From positions 11,730,982-11,794,981 of the forward strand of contig OX457027.1 in assembly GCA_949752745.1 (NCBI GenBank): a stretch of DNA of 64,000 nucleotides, read 5' to 3'. The position numbers and the translations under genes are program-made. The notes beneath the pieces were generated by a model. The model ran no database searches. It was not told where the DNA came from and saw only the letters and a list, made by a program, of their open reading frames with translations. Shown piece by piece: positions 48,101-59,335 of the stretch. The stretch's first letter is position 1, and every line of letters starts with the position of its first letter. This stretch comes from Protula sp. h YS-2021 (lineage: Eukaryota > Annelida > Polychaeta > Sabellida > Serpulidae).

Positions 48101-51100
48101 TCACATACACAGTAAAACACACACTCTTGAGTAGGGCATGCCACATTGGCTAATTTGTGTTGTCTTAAGGCCACTACGACAGGGAGACATTTTGATGCAA
48201 AGAATTGTGGCTTTTACGGATAAGATTCCGAAGAATTACGAAAATAACGAATTTTAAAGTCACATGTACCGGTGACGGAAAATTCCTACGCTTGTACGCT
48301 GGATATGTGCATTTTTTCTAATAAGAGTGCAGACAATGATTTTACTTATTTAAATTCGTCATGTTACACTTGTCTTCTCCCTTTAATAGAGGCTGTAAAT
48401 GTGATATCCCAAAATAACGCATAATTTTTGCAAGTGTATGAACTGGGAACAGCTGGAGTGGAATTGAATTTTTGATCAGTTTGTACTGGTCCAAGCACAT
48501 CAAATTAAACGTGAGCTGCCGAGTTCAGCATTTCAATTGACCGTGCGTTTGATGACGTCATCGTTATGTGTAATGCTGTAAAGTACCACATAAAGTAAAC
48601 TGGCATAGTGGCTTGCAGAGCAATTTATATATATATTGGTATCCAGAGAGAACGTCCCCGGACATAACGTCCCCATGCAAGTGAAACAAAAATGATTACT
48701 TTATTTAAAACAGTGAATTTTGCTTTCAGCTGATTTTTGTTACAAATAATGATGTATTTTGAGTATTTCATTAATCCGTAAGTACGTGAGATTATAATTT
48801 ATCTTTGCGCGGAGTCTAACGAATGTTTTCCGGTCGATATGGACGAAGTAACCTGAACCCCTGAAGTAAACTGAAACTCGATGTATTGGATTAAGTTAAT
48901 CCACATACTGAACATTTTAACTCATCAACAGTGTTTTTTCACATGGACGTTCTGACTGTCTGTGACTGTCCGTTGTCCGTGAACAGTTTGTCTGGACGTT
49001 TTGCCCGTGAACGTTTTGTCTGTGGATGTTCCATCTGTGAACGCTTAGTCTGTGGACGTTCTGTCCCTGAGCCATATGTTCAAGAACTTCCCAATATGAG
49101 GCGTTCCTCAAGCCCCGAGATTCATTCGTGTTTGTTTTCTGCCTAGAGCCTGGCATTAACCTCAAATATCGCTCAGACAAGCCGACATGATTTGAGCAAG
49201 TGAAGCCGTAGGAATCGTTCGTGCAACATCAAGAGCGTAGTTGCAGGAAGGGGGGGAAGGGAATGGGGTGTGGATGGAGTTGGGTTATCCAAAAACCTGT
49301 ACCTGTCATTATGTGGGTACGATTTAACAGGCGAATGTTGTGAGATTTCTTGCTATGAATATTCAATGTTTGATAACTGTACGGTCTGGCCGTGACGTCA
49401 CCTCAGCGTATGTACGTCACACTTGAATAAAAGAAAAAAGACTAAAACAAGCTTTTATACATATATTAAGTATATATATAATACATACTTAAATAACTAT
49501 TTATTTTTTGTACAAATAAAAGGAAAAAGTTAAAACGTGGTTATCTTTTTGTGTATGGTAAGAGTGAAATGAAATTATACAATTGTAATACCACCAACAT
49601 GCATTGGAGCACAAGTCTGAGGGGTTGTGATTTTAGACGGCATTCTGAATCTGAAGTGTAGCCCCTTAAACAACGAATCGAGTATTAAAACTTACTCTAG
49701 GAAAGAGTATGCCTTGTGAAATAATCATTCGAATTTGTTCTGAATTATTAAATTTCGACAAAGCGCCAAAATAATGACCACCTGTATGTCGTATATGAAT
49801 GTAATCCGTGAAACGATGTACGAGAAAAGTGTCGATAGGAAATTTAGGAAAAATCAATCATTAAGACTGACAGACAGACAAAATCAGTGAGGGAAGAACG
49901 TCAGACATAACATTTTGTCGTCATGGAGCAATGTTTACTTTACTCACTTCTAATATCACAAACCATGTAGCATATTCTTTCTCTGTCAAATGACACCAAA
50001 AACAGTGGCCCAACTGTTGCTAGGTAGCCAGATATTCATGATTATTTAGGGAATAAAACATTCAGATTATACAACACCGTATCAAAAGATATGTTTGGTT
50101 TGTATAATGTTTATTCTTTACCAAAACGAAAAATTAACATCGCAGTACAACAGTTTATTATGGGGCCCAGTTTGCAGGTGTAAAATTAATTATCTTTATA
50201 TCAACACAATAACTATATCTGTTGTGAAAAAAAATGAAAATGTTAAGTACATGATATAAAAAATAAGTGACTTCCGAACAATTATCGTTAGAGACTGGTA
50301 CAAAAGATGACGCTTCTTGCTGTTTCAGGCGGCTTATCTCCCTCCATGCTAAGAAAGGCTTTATCAAGCCGCCATCATACTTAAGCTCATATAATGTAGC
50401 CACCTCAACATCATATCTCCGGAGGATTATCACAGTGTTAATCTCAGCTACCCCAAATCCCTGAATTAATACAATAAACACCTGTAAACATTGTCAGTCC
50501 AGAACGAGGCTTGACTCTCGTTTTCGCGTCGGGTTATCAGGCAATTTTTCCCCGTGTTTGGTTTACAAAATTACCGTCATTTCGTGAAAATATCAACGCC
50601 TCGTGTCTTGACTCACGCTTTGTTTAACACGTGCGATTTGCAGACACAACAGTACTTTAAAACCTCCCATAAGCCCTTCTAATAAGGAGTAATAAATATG
50701 CCCAATTTATCTCCCCCCCCCCCCCCCCCCTTGTTTCAAACGTAGTCAAATGATAAAAAAAAACTTGCACAAGTTTTGTGGTGTACGGTTTCACTGCAGA
50801 CTTTAATTTCCTGTTTTAATGGATAAAGTGACTGAAATCTACTGGTTTGTTGGTCAAAACATAATAATCCAATCCCACATGAATACGGCAGGGCAACTTG
50901 CAATAAAAAATATAAAATTTGCGCAATGCGAAAACCAATTGACGCTCGTTGAGTTGTTTCTATTTCGGAATTCAAACGAATGATATTGCCATTGACTTTC
51001 GAATTTCCATTCGCAAAAAATCGATCCTAAAAGAACACGCGACTTTAATATGACACAATTTAAATCACAAAAATCCAGGGTTGCAGTTATTATTCGAACA

Positions 51101-51499
51101 AACATGGAAGATCCCATAACAACATATTTCGATAGAAACACCTTTGATATTAAAACGCGAAAAAAAAAAACGTCAAATCACAACATGCTTAATTATCTTT
51201 GCTCACAAACAAGAACAGAGTCACTAGCACTGTGCTCAGTAACCGCCCTTTTTCTTGTGACCAAAGGATGGCTACCCTCATCCTCCGTTGCCTCGGCGAG
51301 AAACTTTCTGTGCAGGGGGTTCTACCACACACACAACCGGGCCGTCCGGTCCGTTAGCGGGCTTCTCGGAATAGCCATCTGAAATGAAACACAACATCAC
51401 ACTTGTTTATTTCACACGAGAGTAGGACAGATAGCTCTGCGCACTCGACAACCTTGACTGCCATGAGAATCTTATTCCTTTTGTCACAAAGCTGTTTTT
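48101..51499. other. Duplicated sequence, copy 2 of 8,341-11,990
   Basis: It includes the counterpart of the minus-strand frame at 10,739-10,981 (50,158-50,481) and of the candidate terminal exon (51,280-51,382, minus). An imperfect 'ctgtggacgttctgtc'-type short repeat is expanded at 48,950-49,075 relative to copy 1. No other gene is supported. Confidence 0.45.
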
Positions 51500-52140
51500 T
51501 TACGTGAGGGACCATTCTTTGTTGTGACAGGACCATTCTCTTTATGTGAGGGACCACTCTCTTTATGTGGGGGACCATCCTCTTTGTGTGAGGGACCATT
51601 CTTTTTATGTGAGGGGGACCATTCTTTTTATGTGAGGGACCATTCTCTTTATCTGAGGGACCATTCTCTTTATCTGAGGGACCATTCTTTTTATCTTAGG
51701 GACCATTCTCTTTATCTGAACGACCATTCTTTTGTTTCTCAGCGACTCAGTCGTGTGTTTTTTTCTGAAAAAGTACAAACAAACCCTTTTCCGGTATCTT
51801 TTGACTGCTGAGCACGCACTGCCTGTCACGGATGCCCTTCACCTCCTCCTCGTCATCTTTGCACCCGCAGCCGGCCTTGATGCTCTCGCACAGCCAGGCG
51901 CAGGCTGCAAACACAAGCGCCACATGGAGGTTCTAAGTATAGGATCGCATGCGGCATCGACCACACACAATGGGGCGAGGCTTGAGCTGGAAACTATAGT
52001 AAAGATAGGATCGCAGAGGTACCGAACACGCACAATGCGGAGAGGTTTGAGCTGGAAACTCTACAGTAACTATTATAGGACCGCAGGAGGCACCGAACAA
52101 GCACAATGCCTCGAGGATTGAGATGGAAACTAGAGTAAGT
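51500..52140. repeat. 20 bp and 66 bp minisatellites, short alleles, flanking a candidate exon
   Basis: The 20-bp array is at 51,500-51,735 and about three 66-bp units at 51,935-52,140. Between them, about 51,795-51,930 on the minus strand is the copy-2 version of the membrane-segment exon (ESIKAGCGCKDDEEEVKG conserved), with its outer donor changed. Confidence 0.75.
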
Positions 52141-52142
52141 GT

Positions 52143-52163
52143 TAGGGGTGTGACGGTACGCTA
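52143..52163. mobile_element. Residual left end of the hAT element
   Basis: TAGGGGTGTGACGGTACGCT follows GTAAGTGT exactly where copy 1 has GTAAGTAT plus the complete element, then jumps to sequence matching 17,421. The deletion joint shares CTA with both sides. Confidence 0.85.
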
Positions 52164-52655
52164 CATAAACAACTAATATTAATGGAAAAAGTATACCAAA
52201 TGCCGAACATGAACTGGTTTACGCAGTCCTACCATTTAAAGGGGTATTGTTTTATTTAGCCGACCTCTCGGGTGATAAATGGCGAGACAAAAATGATATT
52301 TTCGGGATAAATGATGTTTTCCAGGATTGCGAACTTGCATGAACATTTTCGAAAGACCTAGGTTACTGGTAGTTCGTAAACGTGACAAATGAAATATCAA
52401 CTATAAATGTTCGACATCGGATCCTTAAACTGCAGAGGAATAAGAAACTTTTATGATAAAAAGCAATTAGTGTGTGACATTGTAAAACTGTTACGAACTA
52501 GGTGGAGAGACTCTGTACAGAAACGCATAAGCCAAATCACACTTTAAATAAAAATGCGCAAAAATTCTGAGTTTCTAATAAAAATAACCGGGTAAAAAAT
52601 GAAAGAACTGATAGAGAGATTTCGCCTAAATATCAAATTTCTCTTGCACCAAAGG

Positions 52656-53324
52656 GTAATTGGGATTTTAACAACCCGTATGCTATTTCAAAAATTGATT
52701 GAAAGTTCAATGTATGAGCTGTTTTGCGATATTTCTTCTACATTTTCCTATCATTTCTTTAATTTTTTTACCCAGTTCCCTCGCAGTCTAAATTCAAAAT
52801 TCTTAGGCATTTAATTCGAAACACCCAAAGTGTGATTTGGCTTATACGAGTACAGCCTTGCTCTGTAAAGCGCATCCAGACGACGAAACTTTGAGGGAAC
52901 TTATTTATCGCCCACAGAATTGTGGTTTTTTTTTCGAAAAAAAAACCTCCTAATTTAATGGCCCATTGGGGTTATATTAAACTTAGACGATTATATTCTC
53001 ACCGCTAATTATTAATCAGCACATCCTCTCCTTTCACGTGAAAGATCTGTTCCTTCTTCCTTCTGCTCTGCGAACTTATATAACATGCAGGTTTGCTGTA
53101 TGCATAAGGTGATTTGGGTATAAAGTTCGCTATGGAATGCAATGCATTAAGAGGGCTTAGATATTGTCATATGTCATATTTATTGGCCTCCTTTTGAACA
53201 ACAAATATATTGTTCAGTCGTTCAAATCAGCAAACTGCCTTATGTTCTTAAGAACAACCTCAGTAGTATAGAAATAGGGGTTTGAGCCCACTTGTAGTAG
53301 TATGATAATGGGGATTCCAGCACA
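52656..53324. other. Transition from duplication to palindrome
   Basis: Non-repetitive AT-rich sequence with a weak match at about 53,140-53,170 to 18,290-18,325. Nothing coding is seen. Confidence 0.4.
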
Positions 53325-53354
53325 GCCCCCTAGGAATTTTTTTTTTTTTGGGTG

Positions 53355-53720
53355 GCAGGTGGCATTCCAGCTCAGCGACGTCAGACCCGCCCCCCTAGGC
53401 GACAGTCAGGTCAGACCATAAAGTGTGGACGCCGATTCGAGCTCACCTGGTTGTGCCGCCGTTTCCAGCTCAGCGACGTCAGACCCCCCCCCCCCCCCCC
53501 CTAGGCGGCAGTCAGGTCAGACCATAAAGGGTGGACGCCGAATCCAGCTCACTTGGTTGTGCCGCCGATTCCAGCTCAGTGACGTCAGACCCCCCCCCCC
53601 CCCCCCCCTAGGCGACAGTCAGGTCAGACCATGAAGTGTGGACGCCGATTCCAACTCACTTGGTTGTGCCGCCCATTCCAGCTCAGTGACGACAGACCAC
53701 CCCCCAGGGAATTTTTTTTA
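53355..53720. repeat. ~125 bp GC-rich tandem repeats, left arm
   Basis: Three units with 'gtggacgccgattccagctc', 'ttggttgtgccgccgattcc' and a long poly-C run after 'gacgtcagac'. Two inverted units are at 59,150-59,335 in the right arm. Confidence 0.88.
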
Positions 53721-54265
53721 TTGTTGCTGGAGTGCCGCTTTATATCTACTTTAAAGTGAAAAAAATTGCTCTCGTTTACTAGTTTTTTTTAACCACGTAC
53801 TCCCGTACTGGTTTATTAATTGTGTATTTTGACTGGTCAGTCTGTTTTGCAACATTTTACAGCATTGCAGGATTTTTTATTTAATAAAAAATGTCCAAAC
53901 AGAAAACAACAGAAAAAAACTCACCTAAATATATTATCTCTTACTAATCTAAATTAATATTTTACAAACCATTTACTATGCTATCCTAAAAGAGTTAGCA
54001 TCCGTATTAAAAGAAAAACGTTAGCACATATTTTTTAGAATGCTCTTTCAATATGTAAAAGTTCTCGCAAGTTCTCTAACAGCATTTTCTCTATGAGTAA
54101 TTCTTTTCTCAAATAGTTTAAAAGTACAAAGTCTACTGTGCTAAACTAAAACACACACAGCTGTTGTTCTGCCTACGATGTATAAACAGACAGGCGACAA
54201 AGCCAGCGTTGCTATGGATACTGTAAAAGGTGGTAAAAATCAACATTGCTAGCAGTAGTATGGTA
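53721..54265. other. Left-arm non-coding segment
   Basis: AT-rich, mirrored at about 58,480-59,030 in the right arm. No open frame or motif is supported. Confidence 0.5.
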
Positions 54266-54299
54266 ATGGGGATTCTAGCCGGCAGTCGGGACAGACCCC

Positions 54300-54700
54300 C
54301 CTAGCCGGCAGTCGGGACAGGACCCCCCCTTTACTTAAAATTGGGATAACTTTCGTTATACTTGACCGATTTGTATGGAAATTTCACTGTTTGATTCAGT
54401 TTTATGTAAAGTTTTAACATAGTTATGGGCTACTTGTACCGACGGCTGTATGCATTTTTGCAACAAGCCGCCATTTTAACTTTAAATTGCGATAACTTTC
54501 GTTATAGTTGACCTATTTGTATGGAAATTTCACTGTTTGATTCAGTTTTATATCTAGTTTTAACATAGTCGTGGGCTAGTTGCACCGACGGCTGTATACA
54601 TTTTTTGTTGCATGCCTCCATTTTAACCTAAAATTGACCTAACTTTCGTTATACTTAACCAATTTGTATGAAAATTTCACTGTTTGATTCAGTTTAGTTT
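54300..54700. repeat. ~155 bp tandem repeats, left arm (about three units)
   Basis: Units contain 'tgtatggaaatttcactgtt', 'tgattcagttttat' and 'ccgacggctgtat'. The right arm has about five inverted units (57,640-58,445), which explains the arm length difference. Confidence 0.88.
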
Positions 54701-54764
54701 ACATTCTGCTGAGTCAGCAATTTTAACAAGTTTGAACAAGTTACACATCATATTTTGATTACAT

Positions 54765-54866
54765 GTTCAACATGTTCAACATGTTCAACATGTTGTTGTT
54801 CAACATGTTGTTCAACATGTTCAACATGTTGTTGTTCAACATGTTGTTCAACATGTTCAACATATT
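54765..54866. repeat. GTTCAACAT iteron-like array, left arm
   Basis: About ten copies of the 9-bp word GTTCAACAT, some shortened to GTT or interrupted, just upstream of the PC4-like gene promoter. The mirrored array is at 57,490-57,585. Placement and length resemble iterons for a DNA-binding protein; this role is inference. Confidence 0.85.
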
Positions 54867-54885
54867 AAGACAACTCACTATAGAG

Positions 54886-54894
54886 CATAAAAGG
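54886..54894 (+). promoter_or_regulatory. TATA-like box of the left PC4-like gene
   Basis: CATAAAAGG, 54 bases before the ATG at 54,948. The same 'tatagagcataaaagg' context recurs inverted in the right arm and, as GAGCATAAAAAGG, at about 62,480 before the third copy, with the distance to ATG conserved. Confidence 0.55.
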
Positions 54895-54947
54895 CACCTG
54901 CCCTGAGATATAACGCACATTCTGTATCAAGATACTGAAGAGTTAAC

Positions 54948-55184
54948 ATGTCTGCAGTGAGTGAACAACAACTATCATCTATGACAATGCCTGCAGAAAA
55001 TTTTATAGCAAAGCCTGAGACAATACCTACAGCAAAGTCTAAGGCAGTGCCCATGGTAAAGTCCAAGGTGAAGTCACGTCAGCAGCGTCAAAAGCAGCCA
55101 CATTTTAGAAAGATAAAACGAGATGAGGTACAGCTAAGACGGCGTCGTGTAAAATGCGAAAAATTGAGACAGAGTCTAATATGA
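54948..55184 (+). CDS. Basic N-terminal ORF preceding the PC4-like ORF, left arm
   Basis: Starts MSAVSEQQLSSM and has repeated Ala-Met/Ile-Pro and Lys elements (AKPETIPTAKSKAVPMVK), then a strongly basic end rich in Lys, Arg and Gln. It overlaps the next frame by 31 bases. The same two-frame layout occurs in both arms and in outline at 62,545, so the break is either ancestral or a real feature. Basic low-complexity tails often precede DNA-binding domains. The 78-residue product alone matches no family I know. Confidence 0.55.
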   Translation: MSAVSEQQLSSMTMPAENFIAKPETIPTAKSKAVPMVKSKVKSRQQRQKQPHFRKIKRDEVQLRRRRVKCEKLRQSLI

Positions 55185-55477
55185 AACGAGAAGCTGATAG
55201 CACCATGAAGAAGATGCGTGTAGACGATTCACTGGTTATGATACCCATTAATGGAGAAACATATATTAAATTGGTGAAATATCAACAGAAAGTGATCATT
55301 AACATTCGTAAATATATTACGAATCATGCATCTGGGAGGTTATATCCTACCAAGAAGGGAATTTTGTTGTCATTGAAAGACTGGCAAATGCTGAAGAAGC
55401 AAATGACGTCAGTGGATCTCATGCTTCATAAAATGGATGTGTATAAATGTAGTGACTGTCAGAAGATGGTTGAGTAG
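55154..55477 (+). CDS. PC4/p15-like single-stranded DNA-binding domain protein, left arm
   Basis: A 107-residue frame. Residues about 28-90 contain YIKLVKYQQKVIINIRKYI and PTKKGILLSLKDWQMLKKQM, which match the pattern of the PC4 (transcriptional coactivator p15) fold: a beta-rich strand with 'IRKY', a Lys-Lys-Gly-Ile turn, then a helix beginning xLxxWxxLKK. PC4 domains bind single-stranded DNA as dimers and act in transcription and replication. The C-terminus has CSDCQ. AATAAA at 55,678-55,683 could end the transcript. The gene faces the truncated acidic gene of the same arm. Confidence 0.72.
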   Translation: MRKIETESNMKREADSTMKKMRVDDSLVMIPINGETYIKLVKYQQKVIINIRKYITNHASGRLYPTKKGILLSLKDWQMLKKQMTSVDLMLHKMDVYKCSDCQKMVE

Positions 55478-55815
55478 AAAGTCATATGCGACTGTATACA
55501 ATTTTAACAGTATGACTATGAAATGAATTAACATTTACTCTATGTTGATGTAAAGTTAGATCTTATAACATTTATAAACTTATCAATTTAAGTTCTTATG
55601 AGTAGGTACATGTATTGCCATAATATGTATTTGAAATAGTTTTGTTTTTATCATAATTGTAAATATTTGTAATATTTAATAAAAGAAACACATATGATGC
55701 TTTTCAACTTATTTATTTTTCTCATGCAATACTTGGATATAATACATAATAAAATACTTGAATAGAATACATAATGATACAATACTTGAATATAATACAT
55801 AACAATACAAAATTA

Positions 55816-55959
55816 ATTATAATTCTTCTGCATCTGTTTCACTCTGTTGCACCTCACTGTCCATGCCACTTTCTTCGTCACTGCTACCATCCTACTCCTC
55901 CTCCTCCATATCTAGTAGCTCTTCAAAGAATGCATTGTTTTTCCTTATAGACGCCTTTA
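55816..55959 (-). pseudogene. 3' end of the acidic finger gene, left arm
   Basis: Reverse complement of 56,397-56,530: the last ~45 codons including the Glu/Asp/Ser-rich tail. It is cut at the palindrome joint, so no complete gene exists in this arm. Confidence 0.85.
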
Positions 55960-55960
55960 A

Positions 55961-56539
55961 CTTGCAACAACTTGCAAGAATGCACATGCTTGTACAGAAT
56001 GTGGTGCACTATACAATAGCGAAGAAGCTTTGCTCAAACATATGGAGACGTGTGGTAAGGATGTTGATGACAGGAGTTCTGAAAGTGAGTCAGAAACAGA
56101 CTCTGAAATTGAGTCAGAAATAGACTCTGTTTGGTATGATATGATTCAAGAAATCCATGATGACTATGATGACAAATTTCCAGAAAAGGTTTTAGAATAT
56201 GAAGAACAAGGACTTGCAAATGCGCGTGAAATAGCAAGTTATGACCTTCGACCCATTTATAAGCATGGACTAAAACAACTGTTTATGAGACTGTTCAACT
56301 ATACCCAGCGTCTAGAACAAAGCCAACATTATCAAAAGATTTTAGAGGACTTTAATTACTTTGTTGATGAAAAACATTATAAGTATTCAAAGGCACTAAA
56401 GGCGGCTATAAGGAAAAACAATGCATTCTTTGAAGAGCTACTAGATATGGAGGAGGAGGGGGAGGATGGTAGCAGTGACGAAGAAAGTGGCATGGACAGT
56501 GAGGTGCAACAGAGTGAAACAGATGCAGAAGAATTATAA
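55961..56539 (+). pseudogene. Acidic C2H2-finger protein gene of the virus-like element, 5'-truncated
   Basis: The frame is open from just after a TAA at the palindrome joint. It begins with a finger-like CTECGALYNSEEALLKHMET and C, then an acidic Ser/Glu/Asp stretch, a block with FMRLFNYTQRLEQSQHYQKI and a second acidic tail. The N-terminus seen at 18,346 is missing, so no authentic start is present. AATAAA at 56,639-56,644 follows. A helical middle with acidic ends would fit a DNA-binding or adaptor protein, but I do not recognise the family. Relatives are at 18,346-19,808 and 63,605-64,000. Confidence 0.7.
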
Positions 56540-56878
56540 TTAATTTTGTATTGTTATGTATTATATTCAAGTATTGTATCATTATGTATTATATTCAAGT
56601 ATTTTATTATGTATTATATCCAAGTATTGCATGAGAAAAATAAATAAGTTGAAAAGCATCATATGTGTTTCTTTTATTAAATATTACAAATATTTACAAT
56701 TATGATAAAAACAAAACTATTTCAAATACATATTATGCCAATACATGTACCTACTCATAAGAACTTAAATTGATAAGTTTATAAATGTTATAAGATCTAA
56801 CTTTACATCAACATAGAGTAAATGTTAATTCATTTCATAGTCATACTGTTAAAATTGTATACAGTCGCATATGACTTT

Positions 56879-57202
56879 CTACTCAACCATCTTCTGACAG
56901 TCACTACATTTATACACATCCATTTTATGAAGCATGAGATCCACTGACGTCATTTGCTTCTTCAGCATTTGCCAGTCTTTCAATGACAACAAAATTCCCT
57001 TCTTGGTAGGATATAACCTCCCAGATGCATGATTCGTAATATATTTACGAATGTTAACCATCACTTTCTGTTGATATTTCACCAATTTAATATATGTTTC
57101 TCCATTAATGGGTATCATAACCAGTGAATCGTCTACACGCATCTTCTTCATGGTGCTATCAGCTTCTCGCTTCATATTAGACTCTGTCTCAATTTTTCGC
57201 AT
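56879..57202 (-). CDS. PC4/p15-like single-stranded DNA-binding domain protein, right arm
   Basis: Mirror copy of 55,154-55,477, differing at about two residues (VMVNIRKY in place of VIINIRKY). It converges with the acidic finger gene at 56,539, leaving about 340 bp with polyadenylation signals for both strands. Near identity of the arms points to a recent inversion or ongoing gene conversion. Confidence 0.72.
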   Translation of the reverse strand: MRKIETESNMKREADSTMKKMRVDDSLVMIPINGETYIKLVKYQQKVMVNIRKYITNHASGRLYPTKKGILLSLKDWQMLKKQMTSVDLMLHKMDVYKCSDCQKMVE

Positions 57203-57408
57203 TTTACACGACGCCGTCTTAGCTGTACCTCATCTCGTTTTATCTTTCTAAAATGTGGCTGCTTTTGACGCTGCTGACGTGACTTCACCTTGGACTTTAC
57301 CATGGGCACTGCCTTAGACTTTGCTGTAGGTATTGTCTCAGGCTTTGCTATAAAATTTTCTGCAGGCATTGTCATAGATGGTAGTTGTTGTTCACTCACT
57401 GCAGACAT
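57172..57408 (-). CDS. Basic N-terminal ORF, right arm
   Basis: Mirror of 54,948-55,184 with one Ser to Pro change near residue 10. It has the same 31-base overlap with the PC4-like frame and the same upstream TATA-like and GTTCAACAT elements. Confidence 0.55.
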   Translation of the reverse strand: MSAVSEQQLPSMTMPAENFIAKPETIPTAKSKAVPMVKSKVKSRQQRQKQPHFRKIKRDEVQLRRRRVKCEKLRQSLI

Positions 57409-57489
57409 GTTAACTCTTCAGTATCTTGATACAGAATGTGCGTTATATCTGAGGGCAGGTGCCTTTTATGCTCTATAGTGAGTTGTCTT

Positions 57490-57585
57490 AATATGTTGAA
57501 CATGTTAAACAACATGTTGAACAACAACATGTTAAACAACATGTTGAACAACATGTTGAATATGTTGAACATGTTGAACATGTAA
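57490..57585. repeat. GTTCAACAT iteron-like array, right arm
   Basis: Inverted counterpart of 54,765-54,866, read as ATGTTGAAC on the plus strand. The number and order of full and partial words differ slightly from the left arm. Confidence 0.85.
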
Positions 57586-57639
57586 TCAAAATATGATGTG
57601 TAACTTGTTCAAACTTGTTGAAATTGCTGACTCAGCAGA

Positions 57640-58445
57640 ATTTAAACTAAACTGAATCAAACAGTGAAATTTTCATACAAATCGGTCAACTATAACGAAA
57701 TTTATCGCAATTTTAAGTTAAAATGGCGACTTGTTGCAAAAATACATACAGCCGTCGGTGCAAGTAGCCCATGATAATGTTAAAACTTTACATAAAACTG
57801 AATCAAACAGTGAAATGTTCATACAAATTGGTTAAGTATAACGAAAGTTAGGTCAATTTTAAGTTAAAATGGAGGCATGCGACAAAAAATGTATACAGCC
57901 GTCGGTGCAACTAGCCCACGACTATGTTAAAACTAGATATAAAACTGAATCAAACAGTGAAATTTTCATACAAATCGGTCAACTATAACGAAATTATCGC
58001 AATTTTAAATTAAAATGGCGACTTGTTGCAAAAATGCATACAGCCTTCGGTGCAAGTAGCCCATGATAATGTTAAAACTTTACATAAAACTGAATCAAAC
58101 AGTGAAATTTTCATACAAATTGGTTAAGTATAACGAAAGTTAGGTCAATTTTAAGTTAAAATGGAGGCATGTGACAAAAAATGTATACAGCCGTCGGTGG
58201 AACTAGCCCACGACTATGTTAAAACTAGATATAAAACTGAATCAAACAGTGAAATTTCCATACAAATCTTTCAACTATAACGAACGTTATCGCAATTTAA
58301 AGTTGAAATGGCGGCTTGTTGCAAAAATGCATACAGCCGTCGGTGCAAGTAGCCCATAACTATGTTAAAACTTTACATAAAACTGAATCAAACAGTGAAA
58401 TTTCCATACAAATCGGTCAAGTATAACGAAAGTTATTACAATTTT
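57640..58445. repeat. ~155 bp tandem repeats, right arm (about five units)
   Basis: Inverted relative to 54,300-54,700. The units alternate between two subtypes ('aaaatggcgacttgttgcaa' and 'aaaatggaggcatg'), as in a higher-order repeat. Confidence 0.88.
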
Positions 58446-59149
58446 AAGTAAAGGGGGGTCCTGTCCCGACTGCCGGCTAGAATCCCCATTACCATACTAC
58501 TGCTAGCAATGTTGATTTTTACCACCTGTTACAGTATCCATAGCAACGCTGGCTTTGCCGCCTGTCTGTTTATACATCGTAGGCAGAACAACAGCTGTGT
58601 GTGTTTTTGTTTAGCACAGTAGACTTTGTACTTTTAAGCTATTTGAGAAAAGAATTACTCATAGAGAAAATGCTGTTAGAGAACTTGCGAGAACTTTTAC
58701 ATATTGAAAGAGCATTCTAAAAAATATGTGCTAACGTTTTTCTTTTAATACGGATGCTAACTCTTTAAGGATAGCATAGTAAATGGTTTGTAAAATATTA
58801 ATATAGATTAGTAAGAGATAATATATTTAGGTGAGTTTTTTTCTGTTGTTTTCTGTTTGGACATTTTTTATTAAATAAAAAATCCTACAATGCTGTAATA
58901 TGTTGCAAAACAGACTGACCAGTCAAAATACACAATTCATAAACCAGTACATGGTTAAAAAAACTAGTAAACGAGAGCAATTTTTTTTCACTTTAAAGTA
59001 GATATAAAGCGGCACTCCAGCAACAACTGCCTTTTATATATATTTTTTATTTTCAAAACCAACTGCACAGTCAAATCAAATGAGAATTACGACGCAATGC
59101 TGGTCTGTCCCGACTGCCACCTGCCACTAAAAAAAATAAATAAAATTCC
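58446..59149. other. Right-arm non-coding segment
   Basis: Mirror of the left-arm segment at 53,721-54,300. AT-rich with no supported coding frame. Confidence 0.5.
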
Positions 59150-59335
59150 CTATGGGGGGTGGTCTGTCGTCACTGAGCTGGAATGGGCGGCACAACCAAG
59201 TGAGCTGGAATCGGCGTCCACACTTCATGATCTGACCTGACTGCCACCTAGGGGGGGGGGTCTGACGTCACTGAGCTGGAATCGGCGGCACAACCAAGTG
59301 AGCTGGAATCGGCGTCCACCAGTTATGGTCTGGAA

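Larger units (their letters stand above)
36390..52655. repeat. Segmental duplication, copy 2
   Basis: Direct counterpart of 1-17,925. It begins inside the intron before the exon at 39,515 and runs past the gene end. It differs from copy 1 by a ~2.3 kb insertion in the last intron (39,690-41,990), a ~220 bp insertion at 45,887-46,107, a ~1.5 kb insertion at 46,579-48,096, lack of the SINE, and a 3.7 kb deletion at 52,163. Just before the match ends, a 25-bp stretch near 52,515 is repeated inverted near 52,830. Confidence 0.9.
53325..59335. repeat. 6 kb imperfect palindrome of a virus-like element
   Basis: The left arm 53,325-55,959 is the reverse complement of 56,397-59,335, with a loop of about 437 bp. 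The inner 2 kb of each arm is nearly identical and perfectly symmetric about 56,178. The outer parts differ in tandem-repeat number. Each arm holds, from outside in, ~125-bp GC-rich repeats, ~155-bp repeats, a GTTCAACAT array, a TATA-type promoter, a PC4-like gene and the 3' end of an acidic finger gene. Confidence 0.92.
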
